This document shows, one piece after another, positions 7,540 through 17,409 of a DNA stretch of 64,000 nt. Both the position numbers and the translations under genes were made by a program. Every line of letters starts with the position of its first letter. Position 1 is the first letter of the stretch. The notes below the pieces were generated by a model, which saw only the letters and a list, made by a program, of their open reading frames with translations, ran no database searches and had not been told where the DNA came from. Origin of the DNA: Micavibrio_A sp964423095. Lineage in GTDB: Bacteria; Pseudomonadota; Alphaproteobacteria; Micavibrionales; Micavibrionaceae. Location: the NCBI GenBank assembly GCA_964423095.1, contig CAYRDI010000004.1:1-64000 (forward strand), in the 5' to 3' direction.

Positions 7540-8679
7540 TTAGCTTTGCGGGTGCTTGTCCCATCCCGAAGCCAGTGCCATCACGATATTCCCCAGTTTT
7601 CGTGCCGCATCGGGACGGCCGCAGGAACGCGCATTTTCCGCCGCACGGAAGAGGGTTTCGGGGTTTTGCATGAAGGTTTCAAGACGGGCGAGCAAGGCTT
7701 CGGCCGTAAAGCCGTTCTGCGTCATCACCCACGCGCCGCCCGCATCGGCCACCGCATCGGCATTCCTTTTTTGTTGCTGGTCGGCATGGTGCGGATAGGG
7801 AACGAAGATGGCCGGACGCCCCGCCGTGGTGACTTCGGATACAGTTCCCGCGCCGGACCGCGCAATCACCAGATGGCATTTTTCGAACTGTAGCGCCATG
7901 TCCTTAAAGAATGGGCGAATGTCCGCCTTGATCTTGGCCTCTTCGTAAATGGCTTTGACGCGCGGGATGTCCAGCTCTACGCATTGCTGGACGATGTCCA
8001 GACGCGCACGATGATGGGCGGGCAATTTGGCAAGGGCCGATGGAACAACATCCCCGAACACCGCCGCGCCCTGTGATCCACCGGTGATAAATATGCGCAA
8101 GGCTCCGTCCTGTTCGATCGTCGGGAAGGGTTTGTTGTAAAGTGCGGCGATGTCTGGCCGCACCGGATTGCCCGTCACGATGGCGCGGGATTCATCTTCG
8201 GATTCCAACCCTTCGACATGCGCCCAGGCCACGCCGATCCGGTCCGCCTTGGGGGCCAGAAAAACATTCGCTTTGCCCAATATGGCGTTTTGTTCGTGGA
8301 TGATGGTGGGAATTTTCATGGTCTGCGCCGCATAGACCGCCGGCACGGACGGATAACCGCCAAAACCCACGACAACGGACGGTTTTAAATCCGACAATAA
8401 TTTGCGCGCCTGAAAAAAACCGATCCCGAGCGCGGCAATCGATTTTATTTTATAGATCAGGCCCGAACCCAGTGCGCCGGATTTCACCACATGAACCGGG
8501 ATACCGCCCGCGAAGGGTTGATATTTCGTACCCCGTGCATCGGTGGCCAGCGCCACGCGATACCCGCGGGATTGTAAATCCTGCGCCAATGCTTCGGCGG
8601 GAAACATATGGCCGCCGGTTCCGCCCGCGCTGAGCAAAATCAATTTCGGTGCCGTTTTGATATTTTCATTCATGGTCAT
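7540..8679 (-). CDS. murG: UDP-GlcNAc:undecaprenyl-PP-MurNAc-pentapeptide transferase MurG
   Basis: GT28 glycosyltransferase at the inner face of the cytoplasmic membrane that turns lipid I into lipid II. 379 residues with the N-terminal G loop LLSAGGTGGHMFPAEALA, VVGFGGYPSVPAVYAA, IIHEQNAILGKAN, the C-terminal GGSQGA, and the UDP-GlcNAc site ARSGAGTVSEVTTAGRPAIFVPYPHHADQQQ (cited in part). The ATG overlaps the ftsW stop by ATGA; a second in-frame ATG follows two codons later. Confidence 0.97.
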   Translation of the reverse strand: MTMNENIKTAPKLILLSAGGTGGHMFPAEALAQDLQSRGYRVALATDARGTKYQPFAGGIPVHVVKSGALGSGLIYKIKSIAALGIGFFQARKLLSDLKPSVVVGFGGYPSVPAVYAAQTMKIPTIIHEQNAILGKANVFLAPKADRIGVAWAHVEGLESEDESRAIVTGNPVRPDIAALYNKPFPTIEQDGALRIFITGGSQGAAVFGDVVPSALAKLPAHHRARLDIVQQCVELDIPRVKAIYEEAKIKADIRPFFKDMALQFEKCHLVIARSGAGTVSEVTTAGRPAIFVPYPHHADQQQKRNADAVADAGGAWVMTQNGFTAEALLARLETFMQNPETLFRAAENARSCGRPDAARKLGNIVMALASGWDKHPQS

Positions 8680-9839
8680 TTTGCACTCCCGCCGATCGGA
8701 CGGATCGACAAACCGCCGCGCGCAATGCCGGACCGTCCCTGCCGCCGCGTCAAGGCCAATAACATGCCCATGGCGATGCCCGAAGACAAGAGGGACGATC
8801 CACCATAGCTGATAAACGGGAGGGTCATGCCCTTTGTGGGCAGCAAATGGACGCTTGAGCCCATATTGACCAAAGCTTGCAATCCGAAGAGCGTGAGCAG
8901 ACCGCCGGACGCCAGAATGACAAACACGTTATCGGTATCCATGATCCGGTTATACCCGCGCAAGATGATGAAACCATAAAGGCCGACAACAAAAACGGTG
9001 ACGATCATGCCGAGCTCCTCCCCCGCCACCGCAAAAATAAAGTCCGCATGGGCATCGGGGATGGTCAGTTTGACCGTACCCTGCCCCGCGCCGGTGCCGA
9101 GCAGGCCACCATGGCGAAAGGCTTCGAGAGCCTTGTCCACCTGATACGTGTCACCCGCGGCGGGATCCAAAAACCTGTCCACGCGGCTTTGTACGTGAGC
9201 AAAACCGTAATAAGCCGCAAAACTCGCCAGCACTGCCACACCCATCAAAAGTATGATCCAGCGGAACGGCAGACCCGCCAGGAAGATCACCGTAAAAAAC
9301 CCGATGGTGACGACAAAGGTCATCCCCATATCGGGTTGAAGAAGTAAAAGCCCGATCACACCGGAATAAAGAAGCGACGAATAAAGAAGGCCCCGGAATT
9401 CCGGTTTTTCCTTTTGCCGTGCCACCAGCCATGATGCCACCACGATAAAGGCGGGTTTTGCAAACTCGCTGGGCTGGATCGAAAGCGGCCCCAGTTGAAT
9501 CCACCGCTGCGCGCCTTTGACTTCGGACCCCACGACAAGCACCAATACCATCAGCACCATCGACGCGCCAAGAACCACCACCGCCGTCCGCCAGACCTGT
9601 TGCAGGTTGGTCATAGAAATGCCGATCATCAACAAAAGGCTGGGCAACAGAAAAACCGCATGGCGGATGGTGTAATGGTACGGGCCCGCATTAATACGGG
9701 CCGCAACCGGCGGGCTGGCCGTCGCCACCAGCATGACACCGATGACGCAAATGGTAAGAACGACCGAAAGCGTAACGCGGTCCACCGTCCACCACCATTG
9801 GCCCAAGGAAGATTTATCGGTACGGGCAAAAATATTCAT
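8676..9839 (-). CDS. ftsW: Lipid II polymerase FtsW (SEDS family)
   Basis: Septal peptidoglycan glycosyltransferase of the divisome, working with FtsI. 387 residues, about ten membrane helices. SEDS signatures are visible: GAQRWIQLGPLSIQPSE near the middle, the large periplasmic loop region with LGTGAGQGTVKLTIPDAHADFIFAVAGEE (first part of that stretch), and PFISYGGSSLLSSGIAMG near the C-terminus. The gene overlaps murD upstream and murG downstream by four bases each. Confidence 0.96.
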   Translation of the reverse strand: MNIFARTDKSSLGQWWWTVDRVTLSVVLTICVIGVMLVATASPPVAARINAGPYHYTIRHAVFLLPSLLLMIGISMTNLQQVWRTAVVVLGASMVLMVLVLVVGSEVKGAQRWIQLGPLSIQPSEFAKPAFIVVASWLVARQKEKPEFRGLLYSSLLYSGVIGLLLLQPDMGMTFVVTIGFFTVIFLAGLPFRWIILLMGVAVLASFAAYYGFAHVQSRVDRFLDPAAGDTYQVDKALEAFRHGGLLGTGAGQGTVKLTIPDAHADFIFAVAGEELGMIVTVFVVGLYGFIILRGYNRIMDTDNVFVILASGGLLTLFGLQALVNMGSSVHLLPTKGMTLPFISYGGSSLLSSGIAMGMLLALTRRQGRSGIARGGLSIRPIGGSAK

Positions 9840-11239
9840 GGGCGGGTTTCCTCCGACAACGCATTCACCAGTTCGGAAAAAACATCACCGCGGTGTTCAA
9901 AGTTTTTAAACTGATCCCATGATGCGCAGGCCGGCGATAATAAAACCGTCCCCGCGCCGCCCGGTTGCCCCCGTTCACCCTGCGCCATGGTATGAGCGTC
10001 AAGAACGGCAACATCTAACGAAAAGCATTTCGTGTGCGCAATGCCAATTTTATCCAGTTGTCTCGAGAACTCTTCCAACGCCTCCCCAATCAAAAACACA
10101 TGACGGATACGTTCGGAAAAAGATTCGATACCGGAAAGACCGCCATCCTTCGCACGTCCACCCGCAATCAGATAGATATTGTTGTAACAGGCGAGTGCCT
10201 TTGACACCGCATCCATATTTGTGGCCTTGCTGTCATTCACATAGGCGATGCCATTGATCACGCGGGTCAAAAACTGGCGGTGCGCCAGACCCGGAAACAT
10301 GCGGATATGATCGTATATTTCCGCGCCGTTCATCCCCATGCTTTTGCATACCGCATAGGCGGCGCAGATATTTTGGTGATTGTGCGCGCCGCGCAGATGT
10401 TGAAGATCGGAAACATTGCCGATTTCGACATGGCTTTCCGTCATGGAATCGAACAGCTTTCCATCCTTTACATACGCACCGCCCGAAATTTCCTTTTTCA
10501 CGGAAACCGGAATCATCCGCCGGAACCCCGCCTTAACCGCACGATCATAGATAGAAAGGGAAAAATCATCATCGATTCCACACACCGCCACACCGTTCCC
10601 TTCAAACAGCCGTTCCTTGGCGGCCGCATATTTTTCCATGGTTCCGTGGCGGTCCAGATGGTCCGGCGACAGGTTGAGAAGCACGGCAAAATCAGGGCGG
10701 AATGCCGGGCACAGGTCAATCTGGTATGACGACATTTCAAGAACAAAGACACCATCCTTTGCCGGCATTTTCAAATCCAGCACGGGTTTTCCGATGTTAC
10801 CGCCGATCACGGCATCGATCTTTGCCGCCTGCAATATGTGCGCGATCAGGGCGGTGGTGGTCGATTTGCCGTTGGTGCCTGTAATGGCGATTGTCTGCCG
10901 GCTCGTTTCACAACGATGTAAAATTTCAATATCCCCTAAAATGGGGATTCCCTCTTCCCGCGCCAGACCCACCACACCGGGCGGTGCGGGGTAATAAAGA
11001 GGAACACCGGGGGAAAGGACCAACGCGCCGTATCCTTTCAAATCCGTTTCTTCAAAATGGGAAAGCTCTATACCGGCCTCTGCCGCCTTCAACCGCTTTT
11101 CTTCGTCCTCATCCCAGGCAAAAACCTGTGCACCGGCCTTTTGCAACGCCTTTGCCGTCGCGAACCCGGACAGACCCAGCCCGTAAACGGCGAGTGGTTT
11201 TCCATCCATGGTTTTGACAAAGGGTTTTGTATCGATCAT
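9836..11239 (-). CDS. murD: UDP-N-acetylmuramoylalanine--D-glutamate ligase MurD
   Basis: Adds D-Glu to UDP-MurNAc-L-Ala. 467 residues with LAVYGLGLSGFATAKAL, the ATP loop ITGTNGKSTTTALIAH, NLSPDHLDRHGTMEKYAAAK and the C-terminal YVNDSKATNMDAVSKAL. The frame is open 84 bases further upstream, but the ATG at 11239 overlaps the mraY stop as ATGA, matching the coupling seen across this operon, and gives the normal length. Confidence 0.96.
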   Translation of the reverse strand: MIDTKPFVKTMDGKPLAVYGLGLSGFATAKALQKAGAQVFAWDEDEEKRLKAAEAGIELSHFEETDLKGYGALVLSPGVPLYYPAPPGVVGLAREEGIPILGDIEILHRCETSRQTIAITGTNGKSTTTALIAHILQAAKIDAVIGGNIGKPVLDLKMPAKDGVFVLEMSSYQIDLCPAFRPDFAVLLNLSPDHLDRHGTMEKYAAAKERLFEGNGVAVCGIDDDFSLSIYDRAVKAGFRRMIPVSVKKEISGGAYVKDGKLFDSMTESHVEIGNVSDLQHLRGAHNHQNICAAYAVCKSMGMNGAEIYDHIRMFPGLAHRQFLTRVINGIAYVNDSKATNMDAVSKALACYNNIYLIAGGRAKDGGLSGIESFSERIRHVFLIGEALEEFSRQLDKIGIAHTKCFSLDVAVLDAHTMAQGERGQPGGAGTVLLSPACASWDQFKNFEHRGDVFSELVNALSEETRP

Positions 11240-12321
11240 CGAAGTTTCAGCGTTGCCAAACCGATTAGCGCAAGGATTATCGAGATAATCCAGAAACGGA
11301 TCACAATCGTCGGTTCGGACCATCCTTTCTTTTCAAAATGGTGGTGGAGCGGTGCCATGGCAAAAACCCGCTTTCCTGTCAGCTTGAAAGAAGCAACCTG
11401 TATCATAACCGAAACGGTTTCAAGGACAAACAGCCCACCGATGACCACTAGAACCAGTTCGTGTTTGACAATAACGGCGATCGCCCCCAAACCGGCACCC
11501 ATGGCCAAAGAGCCGGTATCCCCCATAAAAACCATGGCGGGCGGGGCGTTAAACCACAAAAACCCGATTCCTGCGCCGATCAACGCACCACAGAGAACAG
11601 AAAGTTCCCCCGTTCCTTGAATAAACGTAATGCCCAAATAGGGTGCATATACCGCGTTTCCAACAAAATAGGTGATCAGGCCGAAACAGGCCGCCGCAAT
11701 CATCACCGGAACGATTGCAAGACCATCGAGACCGTCCGTCAAATTCACCGCGTTCGAGGCACCGACAATCACCAGCATCGCAAAGGGAATAAACAGAAAA
11801 CCCAGCGGTACCAGATAATCTTTCATAAACGGTATGGCAAGACCGGTATCAATATTATTGGGCGTAAAATGCAGATAGACCGCCACGGCGCAAGACGCAA
11901 TGCCGAATTCAAAGAGCAACCGGATACGTCCCGGTATTCCGTGGTGGCTGCGTTTGGTTAGCTTGGCGTAATCATCCGCCGCCCCGATCAAACCATAACC
12001 GATCATCACGCCCGAAACGATCCAGACATACGGGTTTGAAAAATCTCCCCAAAGAAAGATGGATATACCGGCGGAAATTAAAATCATCAGCCCGCCCATG
12101 GTCGGTGTTCCGGCCTTTTTCAAATGGGTTTCCGGCCCGTCACTGCGGATTGGCTGCCCTTCTTTTTGTTTTTTCTTGAGCCAGCGGATCATCGATGGAC
12201 CGATCAGGAAGCAGATGATCATCGCCGTCATGATCGCGCCGCCGGTGCGGAACGTCAGATAACGGAAAAGGTTGAAGAGGATAAAGTCATTCGCGTACGG
12301 GGCAAGGAGATGATAGAGCAT
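11236..12321 (-). CDS. mraY: Phospho-N-acetylmuramoyl-pentapeptide transferase MraY
   Basis: Integral membrane enzyme that makes lipid I from UDP-MurNAc-pentapeptide and undecaprenyl phosphate. 361 residues with about ten helices. Motifs present: GTPTMGGLMIL, GAADDYAKL (catalytic Asp pair and Lys), SNAVNLTDGLDGLA, FNAPPAMVFMGDTGSLAMG and MAPLHHHFEKKGW. I chose the ATG at 12321, one base past the murF stop, over a frame that is open 63 bases longer inside murF. Family members begin MLYHLL at this point. Confidence 0.97.
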   Translation of the reverse strand: MLYHLLAPYANDFILFNLFRYLTFRTGGAIMTAMIICFLIGPSMIRWLKKKQKEGQPIRSDGPETHLKKAGTPTMGGLMILISAGISIFLWGDFSNPYVWIVSGVMIGYGLIGAADDYAKLTKRSHHGIPGRIRLLFEFGIASCAVAVYLHFTPNNIDTGLAIPFMKDYLVPLGFLFIPFAMLVIVGASNAVNLTDGLDGLAIVPVMIAAACFGLITYFVGNAVYAPYLGITFIQGTGELSVLCGALIGAGIGFLWFNAPPAMVFMGDTGSLAMGAGLGAIAVIVKHELVLVVIGGLFVLETVSVMIQVASFKLTGKRVFAMAPLHHHFEKKGWSEPTIVIRFWIISIILALIGLATLKLR

Positions 12322-12322
12322 T

Positions 12323-13762
12323 TTAAAGTGCCTGACCTTTCTTGTTCTTTGCCGTTTTTTCCGGCAATGCGCGAAGAGCTTCAACCACCGCGCCCATTTT
12401 GCTGCCCAATGATCCTTTGACCATCACAACATCTCCCGGTACTAATACATCAGGCACGATTTGTGCGAGTTCCGCGCTGGTTTCCCTATGTTCGCCGCGC
12501 TGGTTTGCAGGCAGAGAGTCATGAAGATTTTTCATCAATTTTCCGCAAGTGTAAACCAGATCGACGTTCGCGGTTTTGAGCGGCAATGCCAGTTCCGTGT
12601 GATGGCGCGGGCCATCCGGCCCCAGTTCGAGCATATCGCCCAGCACCGCAATCCGCCGGCCACCGCGGCCTGGATCAATCAACGCCAGCACTTTGAACGC
12701 CGCGCGCATGGCGGCAGGCGAAGCATTATAGCTTTCATCGATCAACGTCACAGGATTGCTTTTATCCCCGATGTCCAGCGTTTCACGCTTTCCGCGTCCA
12801 ACGATCGGTTCTTGCTTCGATAGGGCTTTTGCCGCTTTCTGCACATCGCCGCCGGCCAGTTTTACCGCGAGCAAGACCGCCAGAGAATTTACCGCAATAT
12901 GACGTCCGGCGATTTGCAGGGTATAGGAAATACTTTCCCCCATAACATCCGCCTTGATGCGGGACCCGTTCGCGGCCTCCAGACATTCTATCAAACGCGC
13001 ATCTGCCTGCTCATGTTCCCCGAAACTGTAAACGGAAACTTTTTTACGAACGGCCGCGCGTTGCAAATAATCGAACCAGTCATTGTCACGGGGCAGGATG
13101 ATTTTGGCCCCCTCTTCCATGCCCTCCAGAATTTCGGCCTTGGCCGCAGCAATTCCTTCCATGCCGTTTTCAAAATTCCCCACATGAACCGGGGCGATGG
13201 TGGTGATGATAGCAATATCGGGGCGCACCTGTCGTGACAACGGCGTGATTTCCCCGCTGTGGTTCATGCCCATTTCAAAAATACCGTAATCGCTTCCGGC
13301 ATGCATGGACGACAAGGTGTAGGGAACGCCCCAATGGTTGTTATAGCTTTTCACACTCGCGTGGGTTTGGCCGAGCGCGTTCAAGGCAGTTGCCAGAAAT
13401 TCTTTCGTACCTGTTTTCCCCACGCTGCCTGTAATACCGAAGACCGTTGCGCCGGAACGCTGGCGCGCGGCCTTTCCTAGATCCTGCATCGCCACGAACG
13501 TGTCCTTGACGATCAGGAGTTTTGATTCCGGTACGCCTTCAACAGATTTTGAAACAATCGCGGCAGCCGCCCCCTTTTTTATGGCATCGGCCACATAATC
13601 ATGCCCGTCTGATTGATCGCCCTTGATCGCGATAAACAGATCACCCTTTTTCACGGTACGGGAATCAATGGAAACGCCGGTGGCGGACCAATCGCCCTTT
13701 GCGTCCCCATTCGTTGCCAGTGCGGCGTCTTTGGCCGTCCACAATGTGTTTGATCCGCTCAT
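12323..13762 (-). CDS. murF: UDP-MurNAc-tripeptide--D-alanyl-D-alanine ligase MurF
   Basis: Adds D-Ala-D-Ala, the product of Ddl, to finish the UDP-MurNAc-pentapeptide. 479 residues with an N-terminal substrate domain (GVSIDSRTVKKGDLFIAIKG), the ATP loop GITGSVGKTGTKEFL, NNHWGVPYTL, IIGTNHSGEIT-like EMGMNHSGEITPL, and VTLIDESYNASPAAMRAA. The ATG overlaps the murE stop by four bases. The C-terminus ends in a short Lys-rich tail. Confidence 0.97.
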   Translation of the reverse strand: MSGSNTLWTAKDAALATNGDAKGDWSATGVSIDSRTVKKGDLFIAIKGDQSDGHDYVADAIKKGAAAAIVSKSVEGVPESKLLIVKDTFVAMQDLGKAARQRSGATVFGITGSVGKTGTKEFLATALNALGQTHASVKSYNNHWGVPYTLSSMHAGSDYGIFEMGMNHSGEITPLSRQVRPDIAIITTIAPVHVGNFENGMEGIAAAKAEILEGMEEGAKIILPRDNDWFDYLQRAAVRKKVSVYSFGEHEQADARLIECLEAANGSRIKADVMGESISYTLQIAGRHIAVNSLAVLLAVKLAGGDVQKAAKALSKQEPIVGRGKRETLDIGDKSNPVTLIDESYNASPAAMRAAFKVLALIDPGRGGRRIAVLGDMLELGPDGPRHHTELALPLKTANVDLVYTCGKLMKNLHDSLPANQRGEHRETSAELAQIVPDVLVPGDVVMVKGSLGSKMGAVVEALRALPEKTAKNKKGQAL

Positions 13763-15213
13763 ATCCCCAAAACCTCGCCTTTTAATATATGAATGGCCCG
13801 TTCGGCCTCTTTTACGTCATCAAAGGGTTCGATGACGTCACCAATGATCTGTCCTTGTTCATGTCCCTTGCCCGCAATGACCAGAACATCGCCTTCTTCC
13901 AGTTGGGAAACCGCCCATTCGATCGCTTCGCGGCGGCCGGGAATTTCCATGGCATCTGGTGCGCCGTCCATCATCGCGGCCCGAATGTCCTTGGGATCTT
14001 CGAAACGCGGGTTGTCATCCGTAACGACAACAACATCAGAAAGCCCCGCCGCGATGCGCCCCATAATCGGGCGTTTTCCCGCATCGCGGTTTCCCCCGCA
14101 TCCCAGCAGACAGAACAAGCGCCCCGATGTATGCGGGCGCAGCGTGTTCAAGATTGCCTCTACCGCCGCGGGTTTGTGCGCGTAATCCACATAGATCGCG
14201 GCACCTGCCGGATGCCCGGATACCAGTTGAAGCCGTCCAGGTACGCCACGTAGTTGGGAAAGAAGCGGCGTAACCGTTTCCGGTTCCCCATCCCCCGACA
14301 GAACAAGGCCCAGCGCACAGAGCGCGTTCATCACCTGGAATTCGCCTACCAACGGAATTTCAACATCAAAAGTCTGTCCCAGAACGAACAATTTCAACGC
14401 CTGTCCATGGGGTCGCAGGTCACGTTCCAGAATGCGGATGTCTTCGCCTTTTTTCCCATAGGCAATGACCTTATGGTTGTTGCGAAGACAGATATGTTCC
14501 AGACGTTCGAAATAATCATCATCAGCATTCAACACCGCGATACCGTTCGGTTTTAAAACTTCGGTAAACAATTTTGCCTTGGCTTCGAAATAGGAATCCA
14601 TATCGGCGTGGTAATCCAGATGATCACGCGAAAGATTCGTGTATCCCGCCGCCGTGATCCGCACGCCATGCAGTCGGTATTGATCCAGCCCGTGGCTGGA
14701 GGCTTCCATCGCCAGATGGGAAATACCCACCGCCGCCATATCGGCCAGCGCGGCGTGAAGCGACACCGTATCGGGCGTGGTCAAAGAACCGGAACGAACA
14801 AGACCAGGCCCGCGGACGCCGAGCGTTCCCAGCGATGCGCATTGCGTGATCCCGAACAAATGCCAGAGTTGTTGTGTGAAAGATACGGTCGATGTTTTTC
14901 CGCTGGTCCCCGTCACGGCCGCAATCACATCGGGTTGATGCGGATAAAATTTCGTGGCGATTTGCGCCAGCTCAAGGCGCGTGTTTTCAGATTCCACCAA
15001 CACGGCGTCATACCCTTCCGGCAACACCGTTCCCTTGGGTGCCAGAACGGCCGAAGCCCCGTGCATCAACGCATCACCAATATAGCTGGCCCCGTTCGCC
15101 TTCGCCCCGGGCAGCGCGGCGAACAGGTACCCACGGCGCACCTGACGGCTATCCGCCGTTATGCCGGCAATGTCCGCATCGCGCGGCGTATCAACGAGAT
15201 TCGAAAGACGCAA
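13759..15213 (-). CDS. murE: UDP-MurNAc-L-Ala-D-Glu--2,6-diaminopimelate ligase MurE
   Basis: Adds meso-diaminopimelate as the third residue of the stem peptide. 484 residues. ITADSRQVRRGYLFAALPG opens the protein, VTGTSGKTSTVSFTQQL is the ATP loop, LSRDHLDYHADMDSY follows, and DDNPRFEDP matches the D-N-P-R motif that selects diaminopimelate over lysine. The frame is open far into ftsI, but the likely start is TTG at 15213-15211, seven bases after a perfect AAGGAG. That overlaps the ftsI end by 23 bases. Confidence 0.93.
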   Translation of the reverse strand: MRLSNLVDTPRDADIAGITADSRQVRRGYLFAALPGAKANGASYIGDALMHGASAVLAPKGTVLPEGYDAVLVESENTRLELAQIATKFYPHQPDVIAAVTGTSGKTSTVSFTQQLWHLFGITQCASLGTLGVRGPGLVRSGSLTTPDTVSLHAALADMAAVGISHLAMEASSHGLDQYRLHGVRITAAGYTNLSRDHLDYHADMDSYFEAKAKLFTEVLKPNGIAVLNADDDYFERLEHICLRNNHKVIAYGKKGEDIRILERDLRPHGQALKLFVLGQTFDVEIPLVGEFQVMNALCALGLVLSGDGEPETVTPLLSQLRGVPGRLQLVSGHPAGAAIYVDYAHKPAAVEAILNTLRPHTSGRLFCLLGCGGNRDAGKRPIMGRIAAGLSDVVVVTDDNPRFEDPKDIRAAMMDGAPDAMEIPGRREAIEWAVSQLEEGDVLVIAGKGHEQGQIIGDVIEPFDDVKEAERAIHILKGEVLGI

Positions 15214-16933
15214 GATGCTTCTCCTTCGCGATCTCTTCTTTGCTTTTGACATAGGCATCGAGCGTATGGCCCAGCTCATCGCTGTCTTCGGGTTTGATTC
15301 CTTCGATGGACACGATTGATTCAATGACGTGTTTGACGGCCGGCGCAGCAACCCAACCCGCTGTCGCAAAACCATAGCTTTCTTTGTTTCCCTTGGGTTC
15401 ATCGACCATCACGTAAACGGCATAGCGCGGATGTTCGGCCGGAAAGAACCCAAGGAACGAAGACCGGCGTTTGTTATGATCGTATTTACCGCCTTCGGCT
15501 TTGTCCGCCGTGCCGGTTTTTCCACCGACGTTATAACCTGGAACATCCGCCTTGCTGCCCGTACCGCCCGTAACCACAAGACGCATTAACTGGCGCATAC
15601 GGTGCGCGGTTTTTTCGGAAACGACGCGTACTTCGCTTTTTGCTTTCCGGCTTTGCAAGGATTTGTCCATGATCAAGGTCGGTTTTACCAATATACCGCC
15701 GTTCATGATCGAAGAGGCAGATGTAACAAGCTGAAACGGCGACACGGCAATTCCGTGACCGAATGAGGCCGTCATTGTGTTCACCTCATGCCACGGATGG
15801 GGCACCAACGGTTTTCCAACTTCCGGTATTTCAAGGTCCGGCGCGCGGAACAGGCCCAGATCGCTCAAAAAATTCTGAAATTCTTCGGTGCCAACACTTT
15901 CAGCCATTTTCACGGACCCGATGTTAGACGAATGCATGAACACTTCGGCCAAAGTCAGCATGCGTTTTTCAGCATGATAATCGCTGATTTTAAAACGGCC
16001 TATTTGCACGGGTGCACGGGCATCATAGAGTTGACCCATGCCCGCACCCGTTTCTTCGATGGCGGCGGCAGTCGTAAAAATCTTGAACGTCGATCCGGGT
16101 TCGAATACGCCGAGCGTCAAACGATTGAACAAGGCGTCCTTGTCTTTTGCATTGACGTTCTGCGGGTCAAAATCCGGCAAAGATACGGCGGCGATGACTT
16201 CACCCGTATTCACATCCATTACCACACCCGCACCGGCAACGCCGTTGAATTTATTCATGGCGTTTTTGGTTTCACGGCGCAGCGCGTGTTGAACGCGCAC
16301 ATCGATCGTGGTGACCAGCGGCTCTTTGTTCTTTTCAAGGAATTTGTTGAACCCGGCTTCCAGCCCCGCAATCCCCTGCCCGTCCACATTGGTATAACCC
16401 AGAATATGCGCAGCCAGACGCCCTTGCGGATAAAGGCGGCGTTCCTCTTCCTGAAACGACAGACCGGGAGAACCAATATACAAAACGCGATATTGTTGTT
16501 CTGGTGTAATATTCCGTTCGATCCAGACGAAGCGTTTTTCATCCTGCAGTTTTTTAAGAACTTCACCGTAGGACAGATCGGGGAATATTTTGACAAGCTC
16601 TTTGGACACACGCACCGGATCGTCAATCATTTTCGGGTCAGCATAGAGCGAGGACGATTTCAAGGAGCGCGCAAGGATCACACCGTTGCGATCCACAATG
16701 TCGGCGCGACCGGACGCTTCCGCCTTATCTTTTTCCCGTTCCAGATACGATACGCCCTCTTCACCCTTTGCCAGGTCGCCCTGAATGACCGTCAAATCCA
16801 CCACGCGCGCGGCGACGATGATGTAGCTCAGGATAAAAAAGAGGCTGAGAATTACCAGACGTCCGCGCGCCATATCGAGCACCGAGCGTTTTTGCCCTGT
16901 AAATTCTATATTCGTACGATTAAAGGGGTTCAT
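15191..16933 (-). CDS. ftsI: Septal peptidoglycan transpeptidase FtsI (PBP3)
   Basis: Class B penicillin-binding protein that cross-links septal peptidoglycan in complex with FtsW. 580 residues: a short cytoplasmic start, one membrane helix (about 27-47, LVILSLFFILSYIIVAARVV), a dimerisation domain, and a transpeptidase domain with the three active-site motifs PGSTFK (acyl-Ser), SSN (MHSSNIGSVK) and KTG (VGGKTGTADKAEGG). The start overlaps the ftsL stop by ATGA. Confidence 0.97.
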   Translation of the reverse strand: MNPFNRTNIEFTGQKRSVLDMARGRLVILSLFFILSYIIVAARVVDLTVIQGDLAKGEEGVSYLEREKDKAEASGRADIVDRNGVILARSLKSSSLYADPKMIDDPVRVSKELVKIFPDLSYGEVLKKLQDEKRFVWIERNITPEQQYRVLYIGSPGLSFQEEERRLYPQGRLAAHILGYTNVDGQGIAGLEAGFNKFLEKNKEPLVTTIDVRVQHALRRETKNAMNKFNGVAGAGVVMDVNTGEVIAAVSLPDFDPQNVNAKDKDALFNRLTLGVFEPGSTFKIFTTAAAIEETGAGMGQLYDARAPVQIGRFKISDYHAEKRMLTLAEVFMHSSNIGSVKMAESVGTEEFQNFLSDLGLFRAPDLEIPEVGKPLVPHPWHEVNTMTASFGHGIAVSPFQLVTSASSIMNGGILVKPTLIMDKSLQSRKAKSEVRVVSEKTAHRMRQLMRLVVTGGTGSKADVPGYNVGGKTGTADKAEGGKYDHNKRRSSFLGFFPAEHPRYAVYVMVDEPKGNKESYGFATAGWVAAPAVKHVIESIVSIEGIKPEDSDELGHTLDAYVKSKEEIAKEKHLASFESR

Positions 16934-17409
16934 TCACGCCCCCCTTTGTTCGTCAGATTGTTCATCAAATCGTAGAAGGTTTCCTTTTCCGCCTTTGCGG
17001 GTGAAACCGTTTCTTTTTTTGGAGAAGGCGCAGGTTCTGCGGCTTGCGGTTTTGAAACCTCCATCGCCACAGGTTGAACCGCTACACCCTCCTCTTCAAA
17101 GAAATCCGGATTGGCGTGAACGATAATGGGTTCGGGAATATCACCCGCGTGACGGACGATTTCATCACTGGAGGGCGGTTCCATGCCGAGTTGTTCCGTT
17201 GCCAGTTTTTCCAGCCGTTGCGGACGGTTCAGATAATCCCATTCCACGCCAAGCACGCGTAAGGTTTCACGTTCATGCGCAAGGTTTTTGTTCAGATCAT
17301 CGAGCGCATCCTCTTTCAACTGCACGGCCTGCGATGTCCAGAACAGCAGAACGCCGAACATGGTGGCAACAAGCAGGGAAAGAAAGTTGGAGATGCGGAA
17401 AATTCTCAT
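16930..17409 (-). CDS. ftsL: Cell division protein FtsL
   Basis: Small bitopic divisome protein that pairs with FtsB and FtsQ and activates FtsWI. 159 residues: a membrane helix near the start (FLSLLVATMFGVLLFWTSQAV), a coiled coil (about 28-55) and the alphaproteobacterial motif VEWDYLNRPQRLEKLATE. The C-terminal half, about 80 residues rich in Pro, Ala, Lys and Glu, is longer than usual and probably disordered in the periplasm. Both ends overlap neighbours by four bases. Confidence 0.93.
   Translation of the reverse strand: MRIFRISNFLSLLVATMFGVLLFWTSQAVQLKEDALDDLNKNLAHERETLRVLGVEWDYLNRPQRLEKLATEQLGMEPPSSDEIVRHAGDIPEPIIVHANPDFFEEEGVAVQPVAMEVSKPQAAEPAPSPKKETVSPAKAEKETFYDLMNNLTNKGGRE

Noticed and set aside
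13759..15402. Longer murE frame starting inside ftsI
   Set aside because: The extra 63 residues have no similarity to MurE, and a perfect AAGGAG stands before the TTG at 15213.
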